Shown here one piece after another: positions 1 through 6,869 of a stretch of DNA of 7,477 bases; the first letter of the stretch is position 1; each line of letters opens with the position of its first letter. Source of the stretch: Candidatus Cloacimonadota bacterium (GTDB lineage Bacteria; Cloacimonadota; Cloacimonadia; Cloacimonadales; TCS61); NCBI GenBank assembly GCA_029932755.1, contig JAOZPK010000076.1:1-7477 (forward strand), read 5' to 3'. The position numbers were made by a program, and so were the translations under genes. The notes under the pieces are model-generated. The model was not told the DNA's origin. It searched no databases and saw only the letters and a list, made by a program, of their open reading frames with translations.

Positions 1-781
1 CAAAGCCTGAAAGAACTACAGCTTCAGGAGTGTCATCTATGATCAAATCAATCCCGGATGCTTGCTCAAAAGCTCTAATATTCCTACCTTCTCTACCGAT
101 TATTCTTCCTTTCATTTCATCATCTGGAAGTGAAACAACAGAAACAGTTGATTCAGAAACGTAATCTACAGCAACTCTTTGAATAGCGGTAGAAAGGATT
201 CCAGCAACAAGTTGATCTGCTTCTGCTTTAGTATTATCAGCTATCCTGCGGATCTCAATTGCAGCTTCATTACGAGCTTTATTTTTCAGGTTATTTTTCA
301 GTATTTGAATTGCTTCATCACGAGATAGTCTGGCAATTTCGGATAATTTTGTATTCTGTTGTTCGATCAATTCATCAAGTTCTTCTTTTTTTGAAGCTAT
401 CTCTACCTCTTTAGTTTTGTTTTCTTTCTCAAATTCTTGAAGTTTGTTTTCTTTTTTATCAAGATTTTCTAATCTGTTATCAAGTTTAATAACACGTTCG
501 TTATATTCTTTTTCCAACGTATAAATCTCACGTTTACGTGTGTTAATTTCTTCTTCATATTCTTTTTGAACTTTATACCATTCCTCTTTAGCTTCTAAAA
601 TAGCAGCTTTCTTTAGATTTTCTGTTTCGTGTTTTGCATCATCAATTATCTTCTTAGCAAATTCATTTGAAGAAAGAATTTTTTTATCAGCAGAAGATTT
701 CTTTACGAAATTTATGATCATAGAAATAAAAAGCCCAATCAGAAATGCACTCCCAATGTAAATCAAATTTATATTTTCCAT
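1..781 (-). CDS. rny: Ribonuclease Y, N-terminal 260 residues (gene runs off the left edge)
   Basis: RNase Y is a membrane-anchored endoribonuclease that initiates mRNA decay. The ATG at 781 is preceded by GAGG at 788-791. The protein opens with a hydrophobic membrane segment at about residues 5-25 (start MENINLIYIGSAFLIG). A long, highly charged coiled coil rich in Glu and Lys follows to about residue 185. Next is the conserved stretch that leads into the KH RNA-binding domain, including AVDYVSESTVSVVSLPDDEM and, at about residues 222-235, the GRIIGREGRNIRAFE signature, then GIDLIIDDTPEAVVLSGF. This is the order found in RNase Y. The catalytic HD domain would lie beyond the window and cannot be checked. 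The gene is last in the visible operon, 26 nt after the 3' end of the 6S RNA terminal stem. The family identification is secure. Confidence 0.95.
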   Translation of the reverse strand, partial: MENINLIYIGSAFLIGLFISMIINFVKKSSADKKILSSNEFAKKIIDDAKHETENLKKAAILEAKEEWYKVQKEYEEEINTRKREIYTLEKEYNERVIKLDNRLENLDKKENKLQEFEKENKTKEVEIASKKEELDELIEQQNTKLSEIARLSRDEAIQILKNNLKNKARNEAAIEIRRIADNTKAEADQLVAGILSTAIQRVAVDYVSESTVSVVSLPDDEMKGRIIGREGRNIRAFEQASGIDLIIDDTPEAVVLSGF

Positions 782-787
782 TACTTA

Positions 788-791
788 CCTC
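788..791 (-). promoter_or_regulatory. Ribosome binding site of rny
   Basis: GAGG lies six bases before the ATG at 781, in the short spacer between the 6S RNA and rny. It supports this start for RNase Y. Confidence 0.6.
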
Positions 792-807
792 ACTTCAATC
801 TATTATT

Positions 808-978
808 TTACCCGCGATACCGTGTACCATGTACTTCTGGAACCTTGGAACAAGGTGGACGTCTACCGTTTTTTGCTTTGCATCTCCAGATCATGTCAGG
901 TTCATGCGCCACAAAGGGCCTGACTTCCTATTCATAATTGGTTCTGAATATCGATAATATCACGAATACCGCAGGCAA
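808..978 (-). ncRNA. ssrS: 6S RNA
   Basis: 6S RNA mimics an open promoter and binds housekeeping RNA polymerase holoenzyme to modulate transcription. The bases just after the zapA stop (978-961) pair with 824-808 in a long terminal stem of about 17 pairs, interrupted only by one bulged U. An apical stem forms between GTCAGG (924-919) and CCTGAC (900-895). The 3' side of the central bubble carries a perfect hairpin, ACCTTG (856-851), loop TTC, CAAGGT (847-842). This closely matches the CCUUG-AAC-CAAGG hairpin of E. coli 6S RNA, and a TGTGGCGC segment is also shared with it. The location is typical too, since 6S lies beside zapA in many bacteria. The exact ends are taken from the terminal stem. 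No separate promoter or terminator is evident, so the RNA may be processed from the operon transcript. Confidence 0.88.
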
Positions 979-1251
979 TTATTTTTCACTAATTTCTATA
1001 TTATCCAACAGATCATTGATCTGTTCAAACTTTTCTGATAAATTCTTATAATCATCAATTTCAGAAAGATATTTCTCCGTCATTGATAAAGCATAAAGAA
1101 CTAATAATTTATTTTGATCTACCGTATTGAATCTTTCGTTCAACTTCTCCAATTGGTTCTCTACATATTCAGCTGTTTCTATCAATTTTTCTGGTTCGTC
1201 ACTTCTAAAATAATATGTTCTACCTAAGATCTTAATTTCAATAGATTTCAT
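979..1251 (-). CDS. zapA: Cell division protein ZapA
   Basis: ZapA is a cytoplasmic FtsZ-binding protein that bundles FtsZ filaments and stabilises the Z-ring. The 90-residue product has the family layout. A short N-terminal beta region (SIEIKILGRTYYFRSDEPEK, residues 3-22) is followed by helix LIETAEYVENQLEKLNERF and a C-terminal coiled coil used for dimer and tetramer formation. Its length suits the short ZapA class, such as the Bacillus protein. The start is the ATG at 1251, six bases after the upstream coiled-coil gene, with no strong Shine-Dalgarno, so translational coupling is likely. The stop codon directly abuts the 6S RNA terminal stem. Gene position (pheT, coiled-coil gene, zapA, 6S, rny) supports the call. 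Confidence 0.88.
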   Translation of the reverse strand: MKSIEIKILGRTYYFRSDEPEKLIETAEYVENQLEKLNERFNTVDQNKLLVLYALSMTEKYLSEIDDYKNLSEKFEQINDLLDNIEISEK

Positions 1252-1257
1252 TGATCT

Positions 1258-1581
1258 TTATAAATCATTCAATTGATTGAAAATACTGTCAATTTTAGTT
1301 GATGCCTCTTTCATTTTATTGTTATAGTCATCTAACTGATCGCGAAGATTTCTGTTTTCATTTTTCAAGAATTCAACTTCTTCCTTTTGTTTGCTATCAG
1401 ATTCTACTAATCGTAATAACTTTTCTTCATTTTCATTTTTGAATTCACTAAGAATAGCATTTTGCTTTTCGAGTTCTGTTTTAGCAACAATCGCATCAGC
1501 ATATTTGCTTTTTATTTCAGTATAACTATTTATTAATTTTTGAATTTTTTCATCCAGACTAAGTACCGGTCTCTCTTCCAT
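1258..1581 (-). CDS. Coiled-coil protein, probable ZapB-like division factor
   Basis: This 107-residue cytoplasmic protein is almost entirely predicted coiled coil, from about residue 8 to 100. It has regular hydrophobic spacing and is very rich in Glu, Lys, Asn and Asp, with no membrane segment and no catalytic motif. ZapB is a short coiled-coil partner of ZapA at the Z-ring, and a small coiled-coil gene beside zapA in this operon fits that role. The assignment rests on context and architecture, because coiled coils carry little family-specific signal. The ATG at 1581 lies two bases after the pheT stop, and its Shine-Dalgarno (GAGG) lies inside the end of pheT, which points to tight coupling. 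It could instead be an unrelated coiled-coil protein. Confidence 0.6.
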   Translation of the reverse strand: MEERPVLSLDEKIQKLINSYTEIKSKYADAIVAKTELEKQNAILSEFKNENEEKLLRLVESDSKQKEEVEFLKNENRNLRDQLDDYNNKMKEASTKIDSIFNQLNDL

Positions 1582-1583
1582 GT

Positions 1584-3974
1584 TTACCTCATCTCAGCAT
1601 TGTATGAATTTTTTAAAACACTAATAATTTTATTTAGAATATTATTAATGTATTCATCCGTCAAGGTTTTTGTATCTGAACTGAACACAAGACTGAAAGT
1701 AAGACTGTGAAATCCTTCTTTGATATTTTTTCCTACAAATTCATCAAAAAGCACAATTTTAGAAATACTATTTTCCCCCACTTTTCTTATGGTTTCGATT
1801 ATATCTACATATTTATGTTCTTTTGAGATCACAAATGAAATATCTCTGAGAACGGGTGGAAATTTTGGAATATTCTCAAAAACCGAATCGCTAAAAATAT
1901 CCATTGCAAAAATGGCATCAAGATCGATATCAAAAGCAAATATGGGAATATCAATATCATATTTAACGGCAATTTTAGGATCTATCTTACCCAAACTGGC
2001 AATGATCTTTCCGCCTGTTGTTATTGAAGCCCCTATCCCTGGTTGATAGTAAGGTTCATCTGACATTTTACATTCACGATTTTCTACCTTCAATTCAGCA
2101 AAAATACTTTCTGTTATTCCTTTCACATCAAAGAAATCTATCTGTTCAGAACTATCTTTCCAATAAACAGGATCAAGTTCTCCTGAAAGGATTCCGGATA
2201 AGTGCAATCTCTCAGTTGCTAGTTTCTCATCTTTCCTAGTAAAAACTTTTTTCAATTCGAAAATTCTAATATTTTTTTGCCCGTGATTTATATTATGAAG
2301 TGCATTTTTAAGAAGACTTGGCAAAAGCATGGAGCGCATAATGGAAAAACTATCTCCCAATGGATTTTTTAATTTTGCAAAGTTTCTACGTATATCTTCT
2401 TTGTTAATATTAAATTTATCTAGATCATTTGGATCACCAAAATTCCAATTGATAACCTCTGAGAATCCATAATTCACAAGTGTATCTTCCACTTTCCTAC
2501 GTGCATAGAAAACTGGTTTATTCATTATATTTTGAGATTTTAAAAATGTCGGAACATTATTATAACCATTAAGTCGGATTACTTCTTCGATCAGATCAAT
2601 TTCGCGTGTAAGGTCTTTTCTATAATATGGAATCTCAAATTCTAAACTATCTTCTACTTCTTTCTTAAAATTCAGTCCAAGAGCTGTAAGATATTCTTTA
2701 ATCTGCTTTGAAGTAATTTCAATCGAAAGAACCTTTTTTACTCTTGAAGGCCGAATAGAAACTTTTCTTAATTCTTTTGGGGAAGGAAATGAATCCAATT
2801 TTCCTTTTAAAAGTTTACCACCAGCAATATCTAGTATAAATTCACAAGCTCTAATGCTTGCCAGCTCAGCAACTTCATCTGTAATATCCCGTTCAAAACG
2901 GTAAGAAGAATCAGTTGATATCTTCATCCGACCAGCCGTTTTACGAATAGAAGAATATAAGAAATTTGCTGCTTCAATAACAATATCTTTAGTTGTGGAA
3001 GTAATATGAGAATTTTCACCACCAATAACACCGGCAAGCGCAATTGCACGTTTTTCATCTGCTATTACAATATCATTCTTTTTAAGTTTATAAGTTACTT
3101 CATCCAAAGCTGGAAATTCTTCATTTTCTTTAGCTTTACGTACAATTATTTTCTTTCCATTAATAAGAGAATAGTCAAATGCGTGAAGTGGATGACCAAA
3201 TTCCATCATTACAAAATTTGTAATATCTACAACATTATTAATTGGTCGCAAACCAACTGAGATCAACGCTTTTTTAAGCCAATCCGGTGAGTCTTTAATC
3301 TCAACATTTTTTATAATTCTGGCTGTATATCTTGTACAAAGTTCAGGAACTTCATTTTCTAAAGAAAGATGTTTTTCTATTGGTTCATTGCTTTCGTTTA
3401 ATTTGCTTTCGGGTAGATTAAGAGGAAGTTTCAGCAAAGCAGAAAGATCTCTGGCAACACCTATAATTCCAAGCAGATCAGGACGATTTGGAGTAATTTC
3501 CACATCGTAACAAGTATCTTCAATTCCAAGATATGAAGCTAAATCAGTTCCAATTGGAGCGTCTTCTGGAAGGATCATAATCCCATCATGGTCATTAGAA
3601 ATTCCAAGCTCATCTTCTGAGCAAAGCATTCCAAAAGAGACTTCACCACGGAGCTTGGCTTTCTTGATCTTGAAATCCTGGATTTGTGTTCCAATTCCTG
3701 CAAAAGCTACTTTTATATCATTTTTACAATTAGGAGCTCCACAAATAACTTGCAAAGTTTGTGCTCCATCATCTACCTGACACACAGAAAGTTTTTCAGC
3801 ATTCGGATGTTGCTCAAATTTAACAACTTGTGCTATTTTGATCTGTCGTAGATCTCTCCCGAGTTCTTCTATAGCCTCGACCTCGATTCCGGCAAAGGTC
3901 ATTTTATCCTTTAATTCTTCCGGAGAAAGTTTAAGATCAATATATCTTTTTAACCAATTATAACTTATTTTCAT
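1584..3974 (-). CDS. pheT: Phenylalanyl-tRNA synthetase beta subunit
   Basis: PheT is the large subunit of the cytoplasmic alpha2beta2 enzyme that charges tRNA-Phe. It binds tRNA and edits mischarged tyrosine. At 796 residues it has normal full length. Visible domains are a short N-terminal region (MKISYNWLKRYIDL), an EMAP-type tRNA-binding domain at about 42-150, the B3/B4 editing domain at about 212-385 (HPLHAFDYSLI, GVIGGENS, SYRFERD) and the B5 domain at about 402-470 (YRKDLTREIDLIEEVIRLNGY). After these come the catalytic-like core at about 490-690 and the C-terminal FDX-ACB anticodon-binding domain at about 703-796, starting FPPVLRDISFVI. The ATG at 3974 follows pheS by 27 bases with a modest AGGT upstream. 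No truncation or frameshift is seen. Confidence 0.97.
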   Translation of the reverse strand: MKISYNWLKRYIDLKLSPEELKDKMTFAGIEVEAIEELGRDLRQIKIAQVVKFEQHPNAEKLSVCQVDDGAQTLQVICGAPNCKNDIKVAFAGIGTQIQDFKIKKAKLRGEVSFGMLCSEDELGISNDHDGIMILPEDAPIGTDLASYLGIEDTCYDVEITPNRPDLLGIIGVARDLSALLKLPLNLPESKLNESNEPIEKHLSLENEVPELCTRYTARIIKNVEIKDSPDWLKKALISVGLRPINNVVDITNFVMMEFGHPLHAFDYSLINGKKIIVRKAKENEEFPALDEVTYKLKKNDIVIADEKRAIALAGVIGGENSHITSTTKDIVIEAANFLYSSIRKTAGRMKISTDSSYRFERDITDEVAELASIRACEFILDIAGGKLLKGKLDSFPSPKELRKVSIRPSRVKKVLSIEITSKQIKEYLTALGLNFKKEVEDSLEFEIPYYRKDLTREIDLIEEVIRLNGYNNVPTFLKSQNIMNKPVFYARRKVEDTLVNYGFSEVINWNFGDPNDLDKFNINKEDIRRNFAKLKNPLGDSFSIMRSMLLPSLLKNALHNINHGQKNIRIFELKKVFTRKDEKLATERLHLSGILSGELDPVYWKDSSEQIDFFDVKGITESIFAELKVENRECKMSDEPYYQPGIGASITTGGKIIASLGKIDPKIAVKYDIDIPIFAFDIDLDAIFAMDIFSDSVFENIPKFPPVLRDISFVISKEHKYVDIIETIRKVGENSISKIVLFDEFVGKNIKEGFHSLTFSLVFSSDTKTLTDEYINNILNKIISVLKNSYNAEMR

Positions 3975-4001
3975 TTTTTATGACCTAATAATTTATACGA
4001 A

Positions 4002-5021
4002 TCAGCTAAATTGTTTAAGAAAACGAATATCATTTTCAAAAAGCAATCTCATATCTGGAATTTTATATTTTAACATCGCAATACGATCCATTCCCAAACC
4101 AAATGCATATCCTGTGTATTTCTCTGAATCGATTCCCAGTTTTTCTAAAACATTAGGATCTACCATGCCAGCTCCACCCATTTCTAACCAACCGCTGCCT
4201 TTACAAAGGTTGCAGCCTTCTCCGTAACATTTCACGCACATAATATCAATTTCTGCACTTGGTTCAGTAAAAGGAAAAAAGTGAGGACGGATCCTGTATT
4301 CGATTTTATCTCCAAACATCTCTTTTACGAAAATATTCAACATATCTTTGAGATCGGCAAAGGAGATTCCCTCTCCCACATGAAATGCTTCCACTTGATG
4401 GAACATTGGAGAATGAGAAGCATCATTTTCATTCCTATAACAACTTCCCGGAGAAATAAATTTAATGGGAAGTGGATGGTTTTCCATAGTTCTAATTTGA
4501 ACTGTGGAAGTTTGAGTTCTAAGAAGAACATCATCATCTAAATAAAAAGTATCAGAAAGTTCTCTTGCAGGATGATCCTTCGGCGTATTTAAAGCATCAA
4601 AATTGTGAAATTCATCTTCAACATCAGGTCCTTCAGCAACTTCAAAACCCATTGCCATAAATATGTCTTCGATCTCGCGCCATACTTTTGTGATAGGATG
4701 CAAACTTCCTTTAGTTCTCTTGCGTCCCGGCATTGTAAGATCTATAGATTCCGATTTTAATGTTTTATTATAATCAAATTCTTTGATTTTTACTTCCTGA
4801 TCAGCAATCATTTGAGTGATTTGGTTCTTGGAAATATTAAGAGTCTGCCCAAAAGCAGGTCGTTCTTCTTTAGATAAAGAACCTATCTTCTGCATAAAAC
4901 TATTTAGAATACTCTTTTTCCCAATATATTTAGATTTCAATTGCATTAAATCATGCATTGAGGTTACTTTATTAATTTCTGTTTTTGCAGAAATTACTAC
5001 TTTATTTAATTCTTCTTTCAC
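4002..5021 (-). CDS. pheS: Phenylalanyl-tRNA synthetase alpha subunit
   Basis: PheS is the catalytic subunit that activates phenylalanine with ATP and transfers it to tRNA-Phe. The 339-residue protein has the usual N-terminal coiled coil (about 1-90), then a class II synthetase core. Motif 2 is SPGSCYRNE (190-198), the FFPFTEPS region is at 248-255 and motif 3 is GLGMDRIAML (308-317). The Ala in GYAFGLG (306) corresponds to the E. coli position that governs phenylalanine specificity. Four cysteines at 262, 265, 270 and 273 form a CxxC pair, a possible metal-binding loop also found in many other bacterial PheS proteins. The start appears to be the GTG at 5021. An ATG at 5026 is out of frame and meets a stop two codons later. 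The gene begins 11 bases after rplT. Confidence 0.97.
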   Translation of the reverse strand: MKEELNKVVISAKTEINKVTSMHDLMQLKSKYIGKKSILNSFMQKIGSLSKEERPAFGQTLNISKNQITQMIADQEVKIKEFDYNKTLKSESIDLTMPGRKRTKGSLHPITKVWREIEDIFMAMGFEVAEGPDVEDEFHNFDALNTPKDHPARELSDTFYLDDDVLLRTQTSTVQIRTMENHPLPIKFISPGSCYRNENDASHSPMFHQVEAFHVGEGISFADLKDMLNIFVKEMFGDKIEYRIRPHFFPFTEPSAEIDIMCVKCYGEGCNLCKGSGWLEMGGAGMVDPNVLEKLGIDSEKYTGYAFGLGMDRIAMLKYKIPDMRLLFENDIRFLKQFS

Positions 5022-5032
5022 CTCATGAGACC

Positions 5033-5389
5033 TTATTTAATTTGATCCTTTGCGATCTGGCAAAGTTTTGCAAATGCTTCCATATCATTATAAGCAAGAT
5101 GTGCAAGTACTTTTCTATCGATCTCTACTTCAGCTTTCTTTAATCCGTTTATTAATTTACTATAAGTTAATTCATTAATTCTGGCTGCTGCATTAATACG
5201 TGTAATCCAAAGTTGTCTAAACACACGCTTTTTAGTTTTTCTATCTCTGTAGGCATATAACCAACCTTTCTCTACTGCCTGGCGAGCCGTTCTATACAAC
5301 TTACTTCGACCACCGACGTAACCTTTGGCGGCTTTCAAATATTTTTTTCTTCTATTTTTAGCAGCTACATTATTTGTTGAACGTGGCAT
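5033..5389 (-). CDS. rplT: 50S ribosomal protein L20
   Basis: L20 binds 23S rRNA early in large-subunit assembly and, in several phyla, represses its own operon by binding the infC leader. The 118-residue product is of normal length. It has the basic extended N-terminus (NRRKKYLKAAKGYVGGRSKL) and the globular C-terminal domain beginning near RQLWITRINAAARINELTYS and ending with AYNDMEAFAKL. The ATG at 5389 has a GGAG Shine-Dalgarno a few bases upstream. The gene follows rpmI by 18 bases, the canonical order. L20 is the obvious candidate regulator of the structured leader at 6238-6409. Confidence 0.98.
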   Translation of the reverse strand: MPRSTNNVAAKNRRKKYLKAAKGYVGGRSKLYRTARQAVEKGWLYAYRDRKTKKRVFRQLWITRINAAARINELTYSKLINGLKKAEVEIDRKVLAHLAYNDMEAFAKLCQIAKDQIK

Positions 5390-5407
5390 TTTATTCTCCT
5401 TCCTTTT

Positions 5408-5602
5408 TTAGATACCCAGCATTTTTTTCATTCGTGCTGTATCGTTTGAATTTACAAGACCTGATTGCCTTAAGTTTCTTTTTCTTTTAGATGATTTTTT
5501 TGTAAGGATATGACCCGCATAAGCATGAGATCTTTTGAGTTTTCCTTTACCGGTAACTTTAAATCTTTTAGCAACCGCTCTACGTGTTTTGAGTTTAGGC
5601 AT
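5408..5602 (-). CDS. rpmI: 50S ribosomal protein L35
   Basis: This is a small basic large-subunit protein of 64 residues, normal for the family. It opens with MPKLKTRRAVAKRFKVTGKG and contains the conserved H-I-L-T-K-K-S-S-K-R-K-R-N-L-R core at about residues 31-45. The ATG at 5602 follows a strong AGGAGG with good spacing. It sits between infC (14 bases) and rplT (18 bases), as in most bacteria. Confidence 0.98.
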   Translation of the reverse strand: MPKLKTRRAVAKRFKVTGKGKLKRSHAYAGHILTKKSSKRKRNLRQSGLVNSNDTARMKKMLGI

Positions 5603-5616
5603 TTTTCCTCCTGAAG

Positions 5617-6210
5617 TTATTCTTCAATATTTTCATATTCTTCTAATAAACTATCAATATCTTTCTTTGGTGCAATTATTGTAAAAACTGTTCTACCTTC
5701 ATTCTTTGGTTTTACTTCAACATCAACCAAGGGTTTAAGTTCTTCTAATATACGCTCTAATAACTTAAATCCAATGTCACGGTGTGCAAGCTGTCTTCCT
5801 CGAAAACGTACTGTTAATTTTACCTTATTATGTTGACTTAGAAATTTAAGAGCATGTACTTTCTTAAAATTATAGTCATGATCTTCCGTATTCGGACCGA
5901 ATTTCACTTCCTTAGTTTGCACAATATGCTGATTTTTTCTTGCTTCACGTAACTTTCGTTCCTTCTTGTAGTAATATGTTCCAAAATCCAGAATTTTACA
6001 TACCGGTGGTTTTGCATTTGGTGATATTTCTACAAGATCAAGTCCTGCTCTTTCAGCTTCCTGTAATGCTTTTGAAATTGGAACAACTCCAACTTGCTTT
6101 CCCGTTTCAGAGATCAGTCTTACTGACGATACTCTGATTTGACCATTAATTCTCTCTTTAGGTGCCGTAGGCTTTGTTTTAGCCTTTCCTCTTCTAATGC
6201 GAATAGAAAT
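5617..6210 (-). CDS. infC: Translation initiation factor IF-3, apparent AUU start
   Basis: IF-3 binds the 30S subunit, keeps subunits apart and proofreads the start codon and initiator tRNA. From the ATT at 6210 the product is 197 residues. The N-domain has RINGQIRVSSVRLISETGKQ, then GVVPISKALQEAERAGLDLV and EISPNAKPPVCKILDFGTYY. A basic linker follows, then the C-domain with EVKFGPNTEDHDYNFK, VKLTVRFRGRQLAHRDIG and FTIIAPKK. The frame has a TAA seven codons upstream of the ATT and no ATG, GTG or TTG before the conserved N-domain, while GGAGG at 6216-6220 sits five bases before ATT. A non-canonical AUU start is the hallmark of infC and allows IF-3 to repress its own translation. The GTG near 5922 would remove the whole N-domain. 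ATT codons at 6204 and 6198 are less well spaced alternatives. Confidence 0.95.
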   Translation of the reverse strand: MSIRIRRGKAKTKPTAPKERINGQIRVSSVRLISETGKQVGVVPISKALQEAERAGLDLVEISPNAKPPVCKILDFGTYYYKKERKLREARKNQHIVQTKEVKFGPNTEDHDYNFKKVHALKFLSQHNKVKLTVRFRGRQLAHRDIGFKLLERILEELKPLVDVEVKPKNEGRTVFTIIAPKKDIDSLLEEYENIEE

Positions 6211-6215
6211 AAGAA

Positions 6216-6220
6216 CCTCC
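6216..6220 (-). promoter_or_regulatory. Ribosome binding site of infC
   Basis: GGAGG is separated by TTCTT from the ATT at 6210. This spacing singles out that AUU over the later in-frame ATT codons as the IF-3 start. Confidence 0.75.
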
Positions 6221-6237
6221 TTGTTCTTTCTTTAAAT

Positions 6238-6264
6238 AAAAAAAAGGGTGGAATAAATCCACCC
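6238..6264 (-). terminator. Intrinsic terminator (attenuator) upstream of infC
   Basis: GGGTGGA (6264-6258), loop TTTAT and TCCACCC (6252-6246) form a perfect 7-bp hairpin followed at once by eight T residues (6245-6238). This is a textbook rho-independent terminator. It lies 17 bases before the infC Shine-Dalgarno and follows no gene on its strand, so it must act within the infC leader as an attenuator. Confidence 0.85.
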
Positions 6265-6378
6265 GCCATTACACATTTATATAATTTAGCACTTTTTTAA
6301 TCATGACCTTAACAAGTATCCTAACTAAATTAAGAACCGTAAGGTAGAAGCGGGTAGCTTCTTTTTTATTAACAAGAT

Positions 6379-6401
6379 ACAACGAATTTTTCATTTGTTG
6401 T
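6379..6401. repeat. Imperfect palindrome in the infC promoter/leader region
   Basis: On the minus strand, ACAACAAAT (6401-6393), five bases, then ATTCGTTGT (6387-6379) form arms matching at 8 of 9 positions. The site lies directly downstream of the TTGACT box, where an operator would be expected. It may also be a 5' hairpin of the transcript. Confidence 0.35.
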
Positions 6402-6574
6402 CGAGTCAAGTTTTTTATTCTCGTATAAAATATAACATTCTGGCAAAGTAATCTGTATTAACCATAATTTTATGATATCCATAAATTATCACCTGAAAAC
6501 ATTTAAGAAATTAAATTGGCAACAAGCGTGATATCAAGTGATTTTATTTATTAATAGCTCAAAGACATATTTGT

Positions 6575-6593
6575 CATTTTTGCGCCAAAAATG
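6575..6593. repeat. Perfect 8-bp inverted repeat around CGC
   Basis: CATTTTTG (6575-6582), CGC, then CAAAAATG (6586-6593) form a perfect palindrome with a small GC-rich centre in otherwise AT-rich DNA. TGTC occurs just outside each end in direct orientation. No gene lies upstream on either strand for it to terminate, so a protein-binding site is more likely than a terminator. Function unknown. Confidence 0.5.
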
Positions 6594-6807
6594 TCATGTT
6601 GGATATTTCTATTTATTTTATCTTATTCCAAATTAAATCAAAATAACAACGTAAATCACTTTAGTTTATGATTTTATGTAATATCAGACTTTATCATTCA
6701 AAATTAACAATTATTGGACTAAATAATGCATATATTAAGTTAATTAAGATAATATTAATTTCAAAAATAATATTATTTTTTAAAAATATAAAATAAAAAA
6801 CCTTGTC

Positions 6808-6822
6808 AATTAGTTACTAATT
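6808..6822. repeat. Perfect 7-bp palindrome upstream of the peptide genes
   Basis: AATTAGT, T, ACTAATT is a perfect 15-bp palindrome. It overlaps the end of a TTGTCA (6803-6808) that resembles a -35 box and lies about 50 bases before the ATG at 6870. This is a plausible operator position, but the palindrome is entirely AT-rich apart from G6813 and C6817, so chance is possible. No good -10 box is seen at 16-18 bases from TTGTCA. Confidence 0.35.
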
Positions 6823-6869
6823 ACAATGTTTTTGTTTTAGATAAAAAATATTAAAAATAAGGAGGAAAA

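Larger units (their letters stand above)
6238..6409 (-). promoter_or_regulatory. Structured infC operon leader, probable ribosomal-protein-type attenuator
   Basis: The leader folds into several hairpins. The first is AGAAGC/GCTTCT around loop TACCC (6362-6346). The second is an outer stem ACCTTA (6345-6340) with TAAGGT (6311-6306), enclosing TCTTAA (6335-6330) with TTAGGA (6324-6319). The third is the terminator. The first loop region CTACCCGCT (6357-6349) can pair over nine positions, two or three of them G-U, with GGCGGGTGG (6267-6259). That pairing would consume the 5' arm of the terminator and act as an antiterminator. In Firmicutes, L20 controls infC-rpmI-rplT through a leader that switches terminator and antiterminator in this way. 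That L20 is the ligand here is inference. A TTGACT at 6409-6404 could be a -35 box, but no good -10 follows at standard spacing, so the transcription start is not fixed. Confidence 0.65.
6410..6869. other. AT-rich divergent intergenic region without a recognisable gene
   Basis: About 460 bases separate the minus-strand infC operon from the plus-strand peptide unit. I see no coding frame with a convincing ribosome binding site, no tRNA and no mobile element. It contains two clean palindromes (6575-6593 and 6808-6822), listed separately, and must hold the promoters of both flanking units, although no standard promoter stands out. The last 150 bases before 6870 are nearly pure A and T. Confidence 0.6.

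Noticed and set aside
745..957. 70-codon plus-strand frame
   Set aside because: It lies antisense to the start of rny and the 6S RNA, has no ribosome binding site, and the 6S structure explains the sequence.
1720..2046. 108-codon plus-strand frame, and similar ones at 2018-2239, 3006-3260, 4281-4541, 4816-5028 and 5940-6137, plus a minus-strand frame at 4337-4537
   Set aside because: All lie within pheT, pheS or infC in other frames, lack ribosome binding sites and encode no recognisable domain.
5617..5922. Short infC start at an internal GTG
   Set aside because: It would drop the entire conserved IF-3 N-domain, which is intact in frame up to the ATT at 6210.
6269..6394. 41-codon minus-strand frame in the infC leader, ending just before the terminator, as a possible attenuator peptide
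   Set aside because: It has no Shine-Dalgarno and no run of regulatory codons (one Phe). The hairpins and the long-range pairing explain the leader better.
6404..6409. TTGACT as a firm sigma-70 promoter for infC
   Set aside because: The -35 match is good, but no acceptable -10 lies 16-18 bases downstream (TTCGTT/TCGTTG). It is kept only as a possibility within the leader entry.
6420..6869. CRISPR array, tRNA or mobile element in the intergenic region
   Set aside because: There are no regularly spaced repeats, no cloverleaf and no transposase remnant or terminal inverted repeats in this stretch.
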